8,178 bases of DNA from Lentisphaerota bacterium (GTDB lineage: Bacteria; Verrucomicrobiota; Kiritimatiellia; JAAZAB01), in contig JACPGN010000006.1 of assembly GCA_016182435.1 (NCBI GenBank), forward strand, positions 1 to 8,178. Reading direction: 5' to 3'. The position numbers and the translations under genes are program-made. The notes under the pieces are model-generated. The model did no database searches. It saw only the letters and a program-made list of their open reading frames with translations, and had not been told where the DNA came from. Positions within the stretch are counted from its first letter, which is position 1. Each line of letters starts with the position of its first letter. Below, one piece after another: positions 1-7,631 of this stretch.

Positions 1-1
1 C

Positions 2-3000
2 AGTTCGGTCATTCGCGCGGTCGGCAGCTCTCCCGCTCCGGCTCGCACGCTTGCGCCTGAACAGCAGAGGCTGGCCGCCGCGGTGACCAGTGAAGGCGTG
101 CAGGTCGAATGGAATGTCGGACTGGGAACCCCATTTTCCATCCAGGGCCAGGACTTGGGCGCGCGGCGCGCTTTCTCGGCCGGCAAGGGACTTCGTGCCG
201 CTGCCTTCGCCCAAGCGGAAGCCAGGGCTATTGCGGTGCTGGATAATCTTTCCGGCATCATGGGCATCCGGGACGCCCAACAGGAATTTGCCGCCCAAGT
301 AGCCGAAACCGATTCACTCGGCTTTCAGCATGTGCGCGCCAATCAGACTTATCAGGGCCTGAAAGTATTTGGCGGCAAAGTTATTGTCCATTTCAATCCG
401 GATGGCGCGGCCTATCAGGTCAATGGCCGTTACGTGCCGGATATCGCCGTAGATGTGAACGCGCGGATCATGTCCGACGATGCCCTGCGCCGCGCCACGG
501 AAGATCTGGCGGCGCTGGGCCTGAGCGATGGGGCGATTACAGGTCCGCCGGAACTCGTAATCTTCGCCTATCAAAGCCAACCGCGTCTGGCTTATGCCTT
601 GACGCTCTCGGCCAATCCGCCGGAGGCCAACGCCTGGCGCTACTGGATTGACGCCCAGGATGGCGCCGTGCTGCTGCGCTACAACGATGTAAAATTTGCG
701 GACATTACCGGCGTCATTCTAACCGGCGAAGGCGGCGCCACCAATACCGTGACCAACTGCGTTTCGGTCGGTGTGACCAATTATCTCTGGAATACAAATC
801 TCCACTGGCTAATTTACAATTATTCAACCAACTCCCTGTTGTATCCCGATGCCGACCAGACGGCCTTTCGGACCAATTCCACCTGGCTGCCCGCGGACCG
901 GGTGGAAATGTCGGCCGCGGTCAATTTCGACTATATCCAGCGCTACTTCTTGGCCGCGCATAGCCGCAACAGTTACAACACCAATGGCGCTACGGCCTAC
1001 ACCTATGTGCACATTGAGAATTATGTGAATGCGTTCTGGTGGAGTGGGGTTGGTTTCTTTTTTGGCGATGGCGATGGCATCACCGCCAACCAGTTAGGGG
1101 TGCTGGACGTAGCCGGGCATGAGTTCGCCCATGCCGTGACCGAATACAGCGCCAACCTGATTTACGCCTATGAGCCCGGCGCGCTCAACGAATCGTTTTC
1201 GGACATTTTCGGCGCCGCCATCGAGTTCTACTTTCAGCCGGATAGCCGCACCAATTATCCCAGCAAAGTGGCCGGCAAGGCCGACTGGCTCCTGGGCGAG
1301 GATTGCTGGGTCTCCGAAACGGCGCTGCGCGACATGCGTAGTCCCACCAATTCGGCTACCATAGGTTTAGGCAGCGAGCAGCCCAACCATTATAAGGGTC
1401 CCTACTGGTATTCTGGCAGTCTGGATAATGGCGGCGTGCATTACAACAGTGGGGTCCAAAATTATTTCTTCTATCTCTTAAGCGACGGCGGCACCAGCGA
1501 ATATGGAGGAGTCACCACCATCGTTAGCGGCATTGGCATCACCAACGCGGCTCGGATCGCCTATCGGGCGCTGACGACTTACTGCTATGAATTTACCGAT
1601 TACACGGAAGTGCGCTCGGCCTGGATCTCGGCCGCCCAGGACCTGAATTCGGCCTGGGTCGCTTCGGTTACGCAGGCCTGGGAAGCGGTTGGTTATGGGG
1701 CTAACACCCTGGCCGATCTCGGCACGGCCCTGAACGCCACTTATCTGACCTGGTACACCGGCGGCAACAGTAATTGGTTCGCCCAGACCAATGTCACCTA
1801 TGATGGCGTGCTGGCCGCGCAAAGCGGGCCGATCGCTAATTCCCAGCTATCCCGGCTGCAGACAACCTTCAGCGGCGCGGGCATCTTCTCCTTCTGGTGG
1901 AAGGTTTCGTCCGAAGCGAACTGGGACTATCTCCGGTTCTTTATTGACGGACAGGAACAGCGTTCGATCACTGGCGAAGCGAACTGGTCGTATTATGCCT
2001 ATACCAACTTGAGCGGCACGAGCACCGCAACCTGGGTTTACACCAAGGACAGCTCCGTCTCCAATGGCTATGACGCCGGCTGGGTAGATAAGGTCGCCTG
2101 GGCATCCTCCGACTGGGCGCCGACCTTGCCGCCCATCAGCGCCACGGACGGCGATTATAGCGACCGCATCCGCATCAGCTTCTCGGCCATCAGCGGCGCA
2201 AACGATTACCTGCTCTATCGCAACACCATCAACAACTCCAACCAGGCCCAGATCATTGTGACCAATACCAGCTCAACTTATGACGACACCGACGTAGTGC
2301 CGGGCGCGTTGTATTATTACTGGATGCAAGCCGAGAACGGCGCCGTTGTAACGCCATTAAGCGGCATGGACAGCGGCTATCGCAACTTGGCGGCGCCCAG
2401 CGCCTTGGCGGCCAGCAAGGGGGGCTATACCGACGGCGTGCTGCTGACCTGGACGGCGGCCGAAGGTGCAACCAGCTACCAGATTTTACGCAGCACCAGC
2501 GCTAATTCAGATACCGCGACCGCCACCATCGAAACCGGCGCCACCAGTTATAACGACACTACGGCAGAGCCTGGAGTTACCTATTATTACTGGCTGAGAT
2601 CACGGAAATGGCGCCCGACAGGCACCTTCTCCTCATCGTTAAGCGCTGGTGACTCCGGCTGGCGGCGCAGTATGGCTGCTGCCAATAACGCGTTTTGTGA
2701 CTTTGACGGCGATGGCCGCGCGGACCCGGCGCTTTACCAGAGCGCGACCGGCAAGTGGCTCATCATGATGTCCAGTAACCTCTACCAGACCGCGACCTTC
2801 CAACTGGGCGGCGCCGGTTATACGCCCGTGCCCCAGGATTATGACGGTGATGGGCTTGCCGATATCGCCGTCTATGCCGAGGCCACCGGCCGATGGCTGG
2901 CCCTGCTCTCAGCCAGCGGTTACGCTCAAGGGGCAACCACATTGGGCGGATCGGGCAGCATTGCGCTCCCGGGCGATTTCGATGGCGATGGCCAGGCGGA

Positions 3001-3562
3001 CCCGGCCGTGTTTCATCGTCCTTCCGGTCTCTGGCAAGCGCTGCTTTCCGGACAGGGCTATAGCCTGGCCCAGGGATATTTCGGCGACGCCGGTTACAAT
3101 CCCTGCCCGGCCGACTATGACAACGATGGCAAAACCGACCCGGCGATATTCCAGGTCCGGCAGACGATTATGGGCGAGCTGGGCTACTGGTTCGCGGCAC
3201 AATCGGCCAGCGCCTATGCTACCCGTAGCTGGAACGCAGGCCAATCCGGCCAACAGACTGTTCCGCAGGATTACGATGGCGATGGCTTGGCCGATCCGGC
3301 CTTGTATGATGCGGCCACCGGCCTCTGGAACTATTGGCCAACTTCGACGACCGCGACCATGCCCATTTCCCTCACTATCGGCGGGGCCGGCTTTGTCGCC
3401 GTAGCCGGCGACTATGATGGCGACCATAAGGCTGATGCTGTCGTCTATCAGGAGGCTACCGGAACCTGGGTAGCGCTGATCTCTGGCAGTAGTTTTGCCC
3501 AGGTTACGCTTTCCTTTGGCGGCTCGGGCTATGAACCGGCTGCGGCATTTCCAGCACAATAG
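2..3562 (+). CDS. Secreted thermolysin-like (M4) zinc metalloprotease with jelly-roll, FN3 and FG-GAP-type repeats (5' end outside window)
   Basis: Extracellular protein-degrading enzyme. The frame is open to the window edge, so the true start and signal peptide lie upstream; the GTG at 83 is only an internal valine (numbered residue 1 here). Seen in order: FTP-type propeptide with [16 protein letters not shown] (about 60-105); PepSY-like segment (128-200); M4 catalytic domain (about 208-540) with HEFAH at 346-350, the third zinc ligand Glu370 in ALNESFSD, Tyr361 at the thermolysin Tyr157 position, and His453 in GGVHYNSG matching thermolysin His231. The H-E spacing of 24 equals thermolysin's 142-166. 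Then come a jelly-roll-like module with [15 protein letters not shown] (573-673), two FN3-like modules (about 680-765 and 770-865) and six DxDxDG repeats (873-1159). No sorting or anchoring tail is visible at the C-terminus. The protease call is firm; the names of the accessory modules are by resemblance. The natural substrate is unknown. Confidence 0.95.
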   Translation, partial: SSVIRAVGSSPAPARTLAPEQQRLAAAVTSEGVQVEWNVGLGTPFSIQGQDLGARRAFSAGKGLRAAAFAQAEARAIAVLDNLSGIMGIRDAQQEFAAQVAETDSLGFQHVRANQTYQGLKVFGGKVIVHFNPDGAAYQVNGRYVPDIAVDVNARIMSDDALRRATEDLAALGLSDGAITGPPELVIFAYQSQPRLAYALTLSANPPEANAWRYWIDAQDGAVLLRYNDVKFADITGVILTGEGGATNTVTNCVSVGVTNYLWNTNLHWLIYNYSTNSLLYPDADQTAFRTNSTWLPADRVEMSAAVNFDYIQRYFLAAHSRNSYNTNGATAYTYVHIENYVNAFWWSGVGFFFGDGDGITANQLGVLDVAGHEFAHAVTEYSANLIYAYEPGALNESFSDIFGAAIEFYFQPDSRTNYPSKVAGKADWLLGEDCWVSETALRDMRSPTNSATIGLGSEQPNHYKGPYWYSGSLDNGGVHYNSGVQNYFFYLLSDGGTSEYGGVTTIVSGIGITNAARIAYRALTTYCYEFTDYTEVRSAWISAAQDLNSAWVASVTQAWEAVGYGANTLADLGTALNATYLTWYTGGNSNWFAQTNVTYDGVLAAQSGPIANSQLSRLQTTFSGAGIFSFWWKVSSEANWDYLRFFIDGQEQRSITGEANWSYYAYTNLSGTSTATWVYTKDSSVSNGYDAGWVDKVAWASSDWAPTLPPISATDGDYSDRIRISFSAISGANDYLLYRNTINNSNQAQIIVTNTSSTYDDTDVVPGALYYYWMQAENGAVVTPLSGMDSGYRNLAAPSALAASKGGYTDGVLLTWTAAEGATSYQILRSTSANSDTATATIETGATSYNDTTAEPGVTYYYWLRSRKWRPTGTFSSSLSAGDSGWRRSMAAANNAFCDFDGDGRADPALYQSATGKWLIMMSSNLYQTATFQLGGAGYTPVPQDYDGDGLADIAVYAEATGRWLALLSASGYAQGATTLGGSGSIALPGDFDGDGQADPAVFHRPSGLWQALLSGQGYSLAQGYFGDAGYNPCPADYDNDGKTDPAIFQVRQTIMGELGYWFAAQSASAYATRSWNAGQSGQQTVPQDYDGDGLADPALYDAATGLWNYWPTSTTATMPISLTIGGAGFVAVAGDYDGDHKADAVVYQEATGTWVALISGSSFAQVTLSFGGSGYEPAAAFPAQ
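2699..3559 (+). repeat. Six tandem FG-GAP/VCBS-like protein repeats within the protease gene
   Basis: The protease C-terminus consists of six repeats beginning with a D-[FY]-D-x-D motif at nt 2699, 2837, 2975, 3113, 3269 and 3410. Period is 46, 46, 46, 52, 47 and about 50 residues. The consensus is an acidic loop ([14 protein letters not shown]), then AATGLW, a short strand region, and GGAGY. Acidic loops of this sort bind calcium in FG-GAP/VCBS-like propellers (family knowledge); six units would suit a beta-propeller or an elongated stalk (inference). Repeat 4 has about six extra residues after DPAIFQ, and repeat 6 has His in place of Gly in DGDHKAD. DNA identity between units is only partial, so the repeats are old rather than freshly amplified. 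Confidence 0.85.
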
Positions 3563-3582
3563 AACAATACAGGAGGTATGCC

Positions 3583-3960
3583 ATGACAAAGCGATTAGAG
3601 ATCCATAAATGCGCAATCTGCGGCAATATCGTGGAAGTCCTGCATGAAGGCGCGGGCGAACTGGCGTGCTGCAAGGCGCCCATGAAACTACTTCTGGAAA
3701 ATACGGTGGATGCCTCGCGCGAGAAGCACGTGCCGGTCATCGAGCGCAGCGCGAGCGGCGTCCGGGTCTCGATCGGCAGCATCCCGCATCCCATGGAAGA
3801 AAAGCATTATATCGAGTGGATTGCCTTGAGCGCTGACGGCCAGGTCTTGCGCCAGTTCCTGAAGCCCGGCGATAAGCCCAGCGCCTGGTTCGGGGGCGTT
3901 ACCGCCGCCACATTGGCCGCGCGCGAACACTGCAACTTGCACGGACTCTGGAAAACCTGA
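3583..3960 (+). CDS. dfx: Desulfoferrodoxin (2Fe superoxide reductase)
   Basis: Cytoplasmic enzyme that reduces superoxide to hydrogen peroxide without making O2, typical of anaerobes and microaerophiles. The 125-residue length is normal for the two-domain form. The N-terminal desulforedoxin-like domain has Cys10, Cys13, Cys29 and Cys30 (CAIC...CC) for the FeCys4 centre. The C-terminal domain has the FeHis4Cys active-site ligands His49 (EKHVPV), His69 (IPHPM), His75 (KHYIEW), Cys117 and His120 (CNLHGLW). The conserved Glu47-Lys48 pair, which guides superoxide and proton delivery, is present. The ATG at 3583 is supported by AGGAGGT at 3571-3577. The gene begins only 20 bp after the protease stop with no visible terminator between, so read-through or a promoter inside the protease 3' end is possible. 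Its usual electron donor is rubredoxin, which is not encoded in the window. The flavodiiron gene follows after 254 bp. Confidence 0.97.
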   Translation: MTKRLEIHKCAICGNIVEVLHEGAGELACCKAPMKLLLENTVDASREKHVPVIERSASGVRVSIGSIPHPMEEKHYIEWIALSADGQVLRQFLKPGDKPSAWFGGVTAATLAAREHCNLHGLWKT

Positions 3961-4001
3961 TCTTGTAATTCGATTGCGCTGAAAAACCCCGGCGGACTCC
4001 A

Positions 4002-4022
4002 CCGACGGGCTTGTCCCGTCGG
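4002..4022. repeat. GC-rich 8-bp hairpin downstream of dfx
   Basis: CCGACGGG at 4002-4009 pairs perfectly with CCCGTCGG at 4015-4022 around a 5-base loop. It lies 42 bases after the dfx stop. On the plus strand it is followed by AGAGAAAG rather than a T-run, so it is not a standard intrinsic terminator alone. On the minus strand a GGGGTTTTT tract follows, but only after about 12 bases. Confidence 0.6.
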
Positions 4023-4026
4023 AGAG

Positions 4027-4090
4027 AAAGATTTGGCTAAAAGCTACAAGATATTGGCGGCTAACATATTGCGCTTTTAGCCAAATCTTT
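4027..4090. repeat. Perfect 18-bp inverted repeat, 28-base spacer; possible terminator of dfx or regulatory RNA stem
   Basis: AAAGATTTGGCTAAAAGC at 4027-4044 is the exact reverse complement of 4073-4090. A G-U pair (4026/4091) could extend it in RNA. The right arm runs into CTTTTGTT (4088-4094), a short T-rich tail that could make it a rho-independent terminator for dfx. The spacer is long for a terminator, and the stem is AT-rich. GGCTAA recurs inside the spacer at 4059-4064, so the right arm could instead pair with that copy as an alternative structure. The inverted repeat is seen directly; its role is inference. Confidence 0.75.
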
Positions 4091-4093
4091 TGT

Positions 4094-4152
4094 TCCTGCC
4101 ACACAAGCCTGCCCGCAATGCTGCGCAGAGCGCTGCAGGCGGGGTGGCAGGA
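4094..4152. repeat. Compound GC-rich hairpin upstream of the flavodiiron gene
   Basis: TCCTGCCAC (4094-4102) pairs with GTGGCAGGA (4144-4152). Inside it GCCTGC (4107-4112) pairs with GCAGGC (4135-4140), and within the remaining loop GCGC (4123-4126) can pair with GCGC (4130-4133). The nested complementarity gives one long interrupted stem directly after the 18-bp inverted repeat and ending 62 bases before the flavodiiron ATG. It could be a second terminator-like element, a small dispersed repeat or part of a structured leader. No T-run follows it. Confidence 0.6.
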
Positions 4153-4214
4153 GACGACTTTTGCAATTGGCTCGTAGTTAGCCGTCTCGCGCTGCGAATT
4201 CGGAAAGACCGCTT

Positions 4215-5386
4215 ATGAAGGCCCGCCTGATTAGCACTGGAGTGTATTGGATGGGCGCCCAGGATTGGCACCGGAGGTTGTTTGACGCCTTGATCCCCTT
4301 GCCGGACGGCACCAGCTATAACGCCTACCTGGTGCAGGGTCAGACTCAGACGGCGCTCATTGACACAGTTGATCCGAGCATGCAAGCCGAGCTGCTGGCC
4401 AAGTTGGAAGGCGTTCCATCTCTCGATTACATCATAGCCAACCACGCCGAACAGGATCACTCCGGTCTGATTCCTGGAATGTTGGCGAAGTTCCCGCAGG
4501 CCACGCTTATTACTTCCGTCCGGGCCAAGCCGCTGGTCATGGATCATCTCGGTGTGCCGGAGACCCGCATCCGGGTGGTTAATGACGGCGACACCCTGGC
4601 GCTGGGCGGCAAGACCCTGGAGTTTATCTATACGCCCTGGGTGCATTGGCCGGAAACCATGTGCACGTACCTGCGCGAAGACCGCATTTTGTTCAGTTGC
4701 GATTTTTTCGGCGCGCACCTGGCTACCAGCGATTTATATGTCACCGACCAGCCCCGTGTCCATGAAGCCGCCAAGCGCTACTACGCTGAAATTATGATGC
4801 CATTCCGGGCGATAATCCAGAAAAACCTGGATAAGCTCAAACCTTACGCCATCGCGCGAATCGCGCCCAGTCATGGGCCGGTGTATGACCGCCCGGAGTT
4901 TATTATCGCGGCCTACCGCGATTGGGTCGCTGATACGCCCAAAAACGAGGTGGTAGTGCCTTACATTTCCATGCATGGCAGCACGGAGACGATGGTAAAC
5001 CGCCTGGTTGGCGCCCTCGCCGAGAAAGGCGTCCGGGTAACGCCCTTCAACCTGGCGGTAACCGATATGGGCAAACTGGCCATTGCCCTGGTGGACGCCG
5101 CCACGCTGGTCGTGGGCGTGCCCACCATGAACCTTGGCCCGCACCCGGCCGCCTTTTACGCCATCCACCTCGCTAATATGCTGCGGCCAAGTTTGCCGCC
5201 ATCATCAATTCCTACGGCTGGAACACTAAGGTCAGCGAACAGATTGCCGCCCTGATTCCCAACCTGAAAGTCGAGCTCCTTGCGACGGTGCTCTGTCAGG
5301 GCGCGCCCAAAACCGCCACGTTCCAAGAGCTGGACCGCCTGGCCGAAAAAATTGCCGGCAAACACGCCGAATTGAATTTGCATTAA
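4215..5386 (+). CDS. fprA: Flavodiiron protein (FprA/ROO-type oxygen or NO reductase), interrupted by a frameshift near 5186
   Basis: Cytoplasmic enzyme reducing O2 to water (some members reduce NO), normally fed electrons by rubredoxin. The N-terminal metallo-beta-lactamase-like domain (about 1-240) has every expected diiron ligand: His77, Glu79, Asp81 and His82 (NHAEQDH), His144, Asp163 and His220 (PSHGP). A flavodoxin domain follows, with the FMN phosphate loop SMHGSTETM from about 252. The starting frame stops at 5255 with a tail (after LANMLR) unlike the family. From 5186 the -1 frame continues AKFAAIINSYGW, then CQGAPKTATFQELDRL, ending at TAA 5384-5386. Joined, the product is 390 residues, the usual length. 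As written, the protein would lack the end of its FMN domain. The cause may be a real deletion or a sequence error. ATG 4215 has a weak upstream GGAAAG. The next gene starts 17 bp later, implying one operon. Confidence 0.93.
5181..5191 (+). other. Frameshift site in the flavodiiron gene
   Basis: CTG CGG at 5181-5186 is the last family-like part of the first frame; GCC AAG beginning at 5186 resumes the family sequence in the -1 frame. Either one G is missing (CGGGCC became CGGCC), or a 7-base stretch was lost between short CCAAG-type repeats. I see no classic slippery heptamer here that would make it a programmed frameshift. Confidence 0.85.
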
Positions 5387-5403
5387 AAAAGGAGGGCAGC
5401 AGC

Positions 5404-5964
5404 ATGACTAAAGTCCTGATCGTTTACGCCACGGATTATCAGAATACGCTCAAAATGGCCGAAGCGCTCGCCAAGGGCGCGCGTTCCCAGGCCGATTGCG
5501 AGGCCAGCGTGAAAGCCGCCGAAGCTGCAACTTTCGATGACCTCGTTGCCGCCGACGCCATCGTGCTGGGTTCGCCCGTGCACATGGGCAGCGCGGACTG
5601 GCGGGTGAAAAAATTCATTGATTCCTGCTGCAGCGCGGCCTGGATGAAGGACGCCCTGGTTGGCAAGGTCGGCGCCGTATTCGCCACCGGCAGCGGCTTC
5701 GGCAATGCCGGCGGCGGCTGCGAATTGACCATGCTGGCGCTGCTGAACAACCTGGTCGAACTCGGTCTGATCATCATTCCGCTCCCTAAAAGCACTCCGG
5801 GCTATACCACTGGCGGACTGCAATGGGGACCTTATGGGCGCTCAGCCAACCCGAAACTGGAGCCCGTGGGCGTAACCGAGGACATGCTGGGCGTGGCCCG
5901 CCATCACGGCATCCACATTGCCCGCGCGGCCAAAGCGCTGAAAGGCGTCAAGATCTTCGGCTAA
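5404..5964 (+). CDS. WrbA/flavodoxin-like FMN protein, probable NAD(P)H:quinone oxidoreductase or electron carrier
   Basis: Cytoplasmic flavodoxin-fold protein of 186 residues, close to WrbA's usual length of about 200. The FMN phosphate loop is YATDYQNTLKMA (8-19). GSPVHMGSADWRVKKF starts at 56, matching the WrbA isoalloxazine-side loop. ATGSGFGNAGGGCE (94-107) matches WrbA's TGTGGGQE region, and GPYG follows in the region where WrbA has TPYG. WrbA enzymes reduce quinones with two electrons and limit redox cycling; flavodoxins shuttle single electrons. Following a flavodiiron gene by 17 bp suggests it helps oxygen defence, perhaps even as the reductant (inference). GGAGG at 5391-5395 sits 8 bases before the ATG, a strong ribosome-binding site. 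The stop overlaps the stop of the opposing ABC exporter gene by 4 bp. WrbA-like is favoured over classical flavodoxin, but the exact activity is not decidable here. Confidence 0.85.
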   Translation: MTKVLIVYATDYQNTLKMAEALAKGARSQADCEASVKAAEAATFDDLVAADAIVLGSPVHMGSADWRVKKFIDSCCSAAWMKDALVGKVGAVFATGSGFGNAGGGCELTMLALLNNLVELGLIIIPLPKSTPGYTTGGLQWGPYGRSANPKLEPVGVTEDMLGVARHHGIHIARAAKALKGVKIFG

Positions 5965-7631
5965 TAGTCCCTCTGCAGCAGGCTGCGCTTTCCGCCGAAC
6001 AGAGGCAGGAGCGTAGCGGCCAGCGTGGCAATGATCAGCCAGGCCGAGGCCGCCACCGTCCAGGCCCAAAGGTCGCCGCTGCCAAGGCGGCCCAGCACGT
6101 AGTAATGGTTGAGCACGCCGAACGGCAGGATCACCGCGACCAGGTAAGCCAGGCTCAAGGCCAGGTTGAGCGTGCCGCCAAAGCCGGAAATGATCGCCAT
6201 CGGATTGCGCTGCTTCAGGTCTAGAAATACGGCGCCCAACCCGGTGGAGAGTCCACTTAAGCCCAGGGACATTGCCACGGCCAAGCCCATAGTCGTCACC
6301 CAGATCCGCACGCCCACCGCCAGCGATAGGGTGGAGACGGTCATCAAGACCACGCTGATCGCCAACATGCCGACCGTCGCCGTTAAAAACTTGATTTTCA
6401 ATATCCGTCCCATCGAAGTGGGCGCCAAGCCGATCAGCCAGAAGGCCTGCCCCTCCAGGCTCAACTGCGGGTAGATGAAACGGGAACTGAACGAACACAT
6501 GACGGCCGCGAGGCTGAAGATATTGAGGAAGGCGATCATGTTGCGAAACTCGGCCGAGAGCAGATGATAGTGCAAATTGCGCAGATTGAAGAAATAGAGG
6601 GCCAGAAGCCCGAAGAAAATAAATCCTTGAATCCATTGCGCCGGGTCGCGCAGCGTGGTGCGCACGTCCTTGATCACCAGGGCGCGGGCATCGGGGGATA
6701 GAAACGCGAGGCGCGTTGCCGGAAGGTGCGTGGCGCCGCGCTGGGCGCCGGCGAGCTGCCGCGAGGCGCCGCGCGTCCGCAACCAGGTCGGGACGAACAG
6801 CTTATTGCCCACCCACTCAACCAGCAGAGCGATCATCAGGGCGTTGGCCAGCAGGACGCCGAACAAGAGCGCTCCGCGCAACCACTGGCCGCGCGATAAG
6901 GCCACAATGCCTTCGGCCACCCAAGCGCTGGGCCACAGCGGAAAAGCCGCTAACTTCAAGCCGGGCACAAACCGCTCCAGGAAGAAGGCCACATCATCAG
7001 TCGGCGCCTTGCCTGTGCCCAGCAGCAGCCAGCCGCCCCAGCCAATCAACGCCAGGAAGGCGACCCCCACCCAGACCCGCGCGCGCCAGCGCGGCGAGAA
7101 GCGCAAGACCAGGAGCGTCAGGAGCAGGCCGATTCCGGCATACAAGAGAACCAGAGGAATCGAAAAAAGAAACGTCCAGAGCATAAAAAAAACGGAGAGC
7201 CGTTCGTACCAGGCGAAGGCGCCAATGAAGGGAATAATGATCAGAAAGAAAGCCCAGGATGAAATCAACGCCGTTTCCAGCCATTTGTGCAGGAGGATTT
7301 CGCCCGGCGCAACGGGACGGCAAAATAGAAAGGGAATTTCTTCTGAATGAAAGGCGGTGGTATAGGTCGTGATGATATTGGAAAGAACCAGCATGAGGCC
7401 CAGGCCGAAAAAGAAGAGGGCGAAAAGATGGTGGATCAGCATGACCCCGATACCGCCCAGGTTGCTGAGGAACCGGAAGCCGGACAGGAACAGATACCAG
7501 AGGCCCCCGAGCATTCCCCCGGCGAATATCAGGATAAAAATGCCCTTAAAGACCGATTGCTCCCGCGCCAGAATCCGCAGGTTAGCCAGAACCCGCCAAT
7601 CTTTGCGAAACATGGCTTGCAAAGGACTCAT
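5961..7631 (-). CDS. ABC-2-type exporter membrane protein (putative ABC_export family)
   Basis: Integral inner-membrane subunit of an ABC exporter; substrate unknown. About 12 hydrophobic segments are visible, including IFILIFAGGMLGGLWYLFL and HHLFALFFFGLGLMLVLSN near the N-terminus. A polar central stretch with an Arg-rich part and SPDARALVIKDVRTTLRDP is followed by a second membrane block. The repeated layout (KDWRVLAN near the start, KDVRTTLRDP midway) looks like two fused ABC-2 half-permeases in one chain. I chose the ATG at 7631 (556 residues). A TTG at 7667 would add 12 residues (ICIDGNRTRVP...) that do not resemble a permease start, and neither site has a good ribosome-binding sequence. 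The gene lies downstream of, and on the same strand as, the ATPase gene, separated by 231 bp holding a palindromic repeat. Its stop overlaps the converging FMN-protein gene. Confidence 0.85.
   Translation of the reverse strand: MSPLQAMFRKDWRVLANLRILAREQSVFKGIFILIFAGGMLGGLWYLFLSGFRFLSNLGGIGVMLIHHLFALFFFGLGLMLVLSNIITTYTTAFHSEEIPFLFCRPVAPGEILLHKWLETALISSWAFFLIIIPFIGAFAWYERLSVFFMLWTFLFSIPLVLLYAGIGLLLTLLVLRFSPRWRARVWVGVAFLALIGWGGWLLLGTGKAPTDDVAFFLERFVPGLKLAAFPLWPSAWVAEGIVALSRGQWLRGALLFGVLLANALMIALLVEWVGNKLFVPTWLRTRGASRQLAGAQRGATHLPATRLAFLSPDARALVIKDVRTTLRDPAQWIQGFIFFGLLALYFFNLRNLHYHLLSAEFRNMIAFLNIFSLAAVMCSFSSRFIYPQLSLEGQAFWLIGLAPTSMGRILKIKFLTATVGMLAISVVLMTVSTLSLAVGVRIWVTTMGLAVAMSLGLSGLSTGLGAVFLDLKQRNPMAIISGFGGTLNLALSLAYLVAVILPFGVLNHYYVLGRLGSGDLWAWTVAASAWLIIATLAATLLPLFGGKRSLLQRDY

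Larger units (their letters stand above)
3961..4214. other. 254-bp intergenic region with three inverted repeats
   Basis: No gene is supported here; the reading frames crossing it are antisense shadows of the neighbouring genes. It contains a GC-rich hairpin (4002-4022), a long perfect inverted repeat (4027-4090) and a compound hairpin (4094-4152), annotated separately. A weaker GGCT/AGCC pair lies around 4169-4182. The last 60 bases before the flavodiiron start carry a weak ribosome-binding sequence (GGAAAG, 4202-4207). The region must hold the termination or control signals between dfx and the flavodiiron gene, but I cannot point to a convincing -35/-10 promoter. Confidence 0.7.

Noticed and set aside
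83..85. GTG at 83 as the protease start
   Set aside because: The frame stays open upstream to position 2 with plausible propeptide residues, no ribosome-binding site precedes 83, and a secreted protease needs a signal peptide that is not seen downstream of 83.
2909..3616. 235-residue minus-strand reading frame
   Set aside because: It is antisense to the repeat region of the protease and dfx; it stays open because of the codon bias of the DGDG repeats.
4002..4022. Intrinsic terminator of dfx
   Set aside because: The hairpin is followed by AGAGAAAG, not a T-run. The later 18-bp inverted repeat is a better, though imperfect, candidate.
4077..4718. 213-residue minus-strand reading frame
   Set aside because: It lies antisense to the well-supported flavodiiron gene and the hairpin region, and shows no recognisable motifs.
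5181..5200. Programmed ribosomal frameshift in the flavodiiron gene
   Set aside because: No X-XXY-YYZ slippery heptamer and no internal Shine-Dalgarno-like stimulator are seen, and I know of no such recoding in this family. A deletion or sequence error is simpler.
5842..6636. 264-residue minus-strand reading frame across the convergent junction
   Set aside because: It overlaps the exporter 3' end and the FMN-protein gene in the wrong frame, without hydrophobic segments or known motifs.
6655..7350. 231-residue plus-strand reading frame, Arg/Ser/Pro-rich
   Set aside because: It is antisense to the exporter membrane protein, and its low-complexity basic composition is typical of a shadow of a hydrophobic gene.
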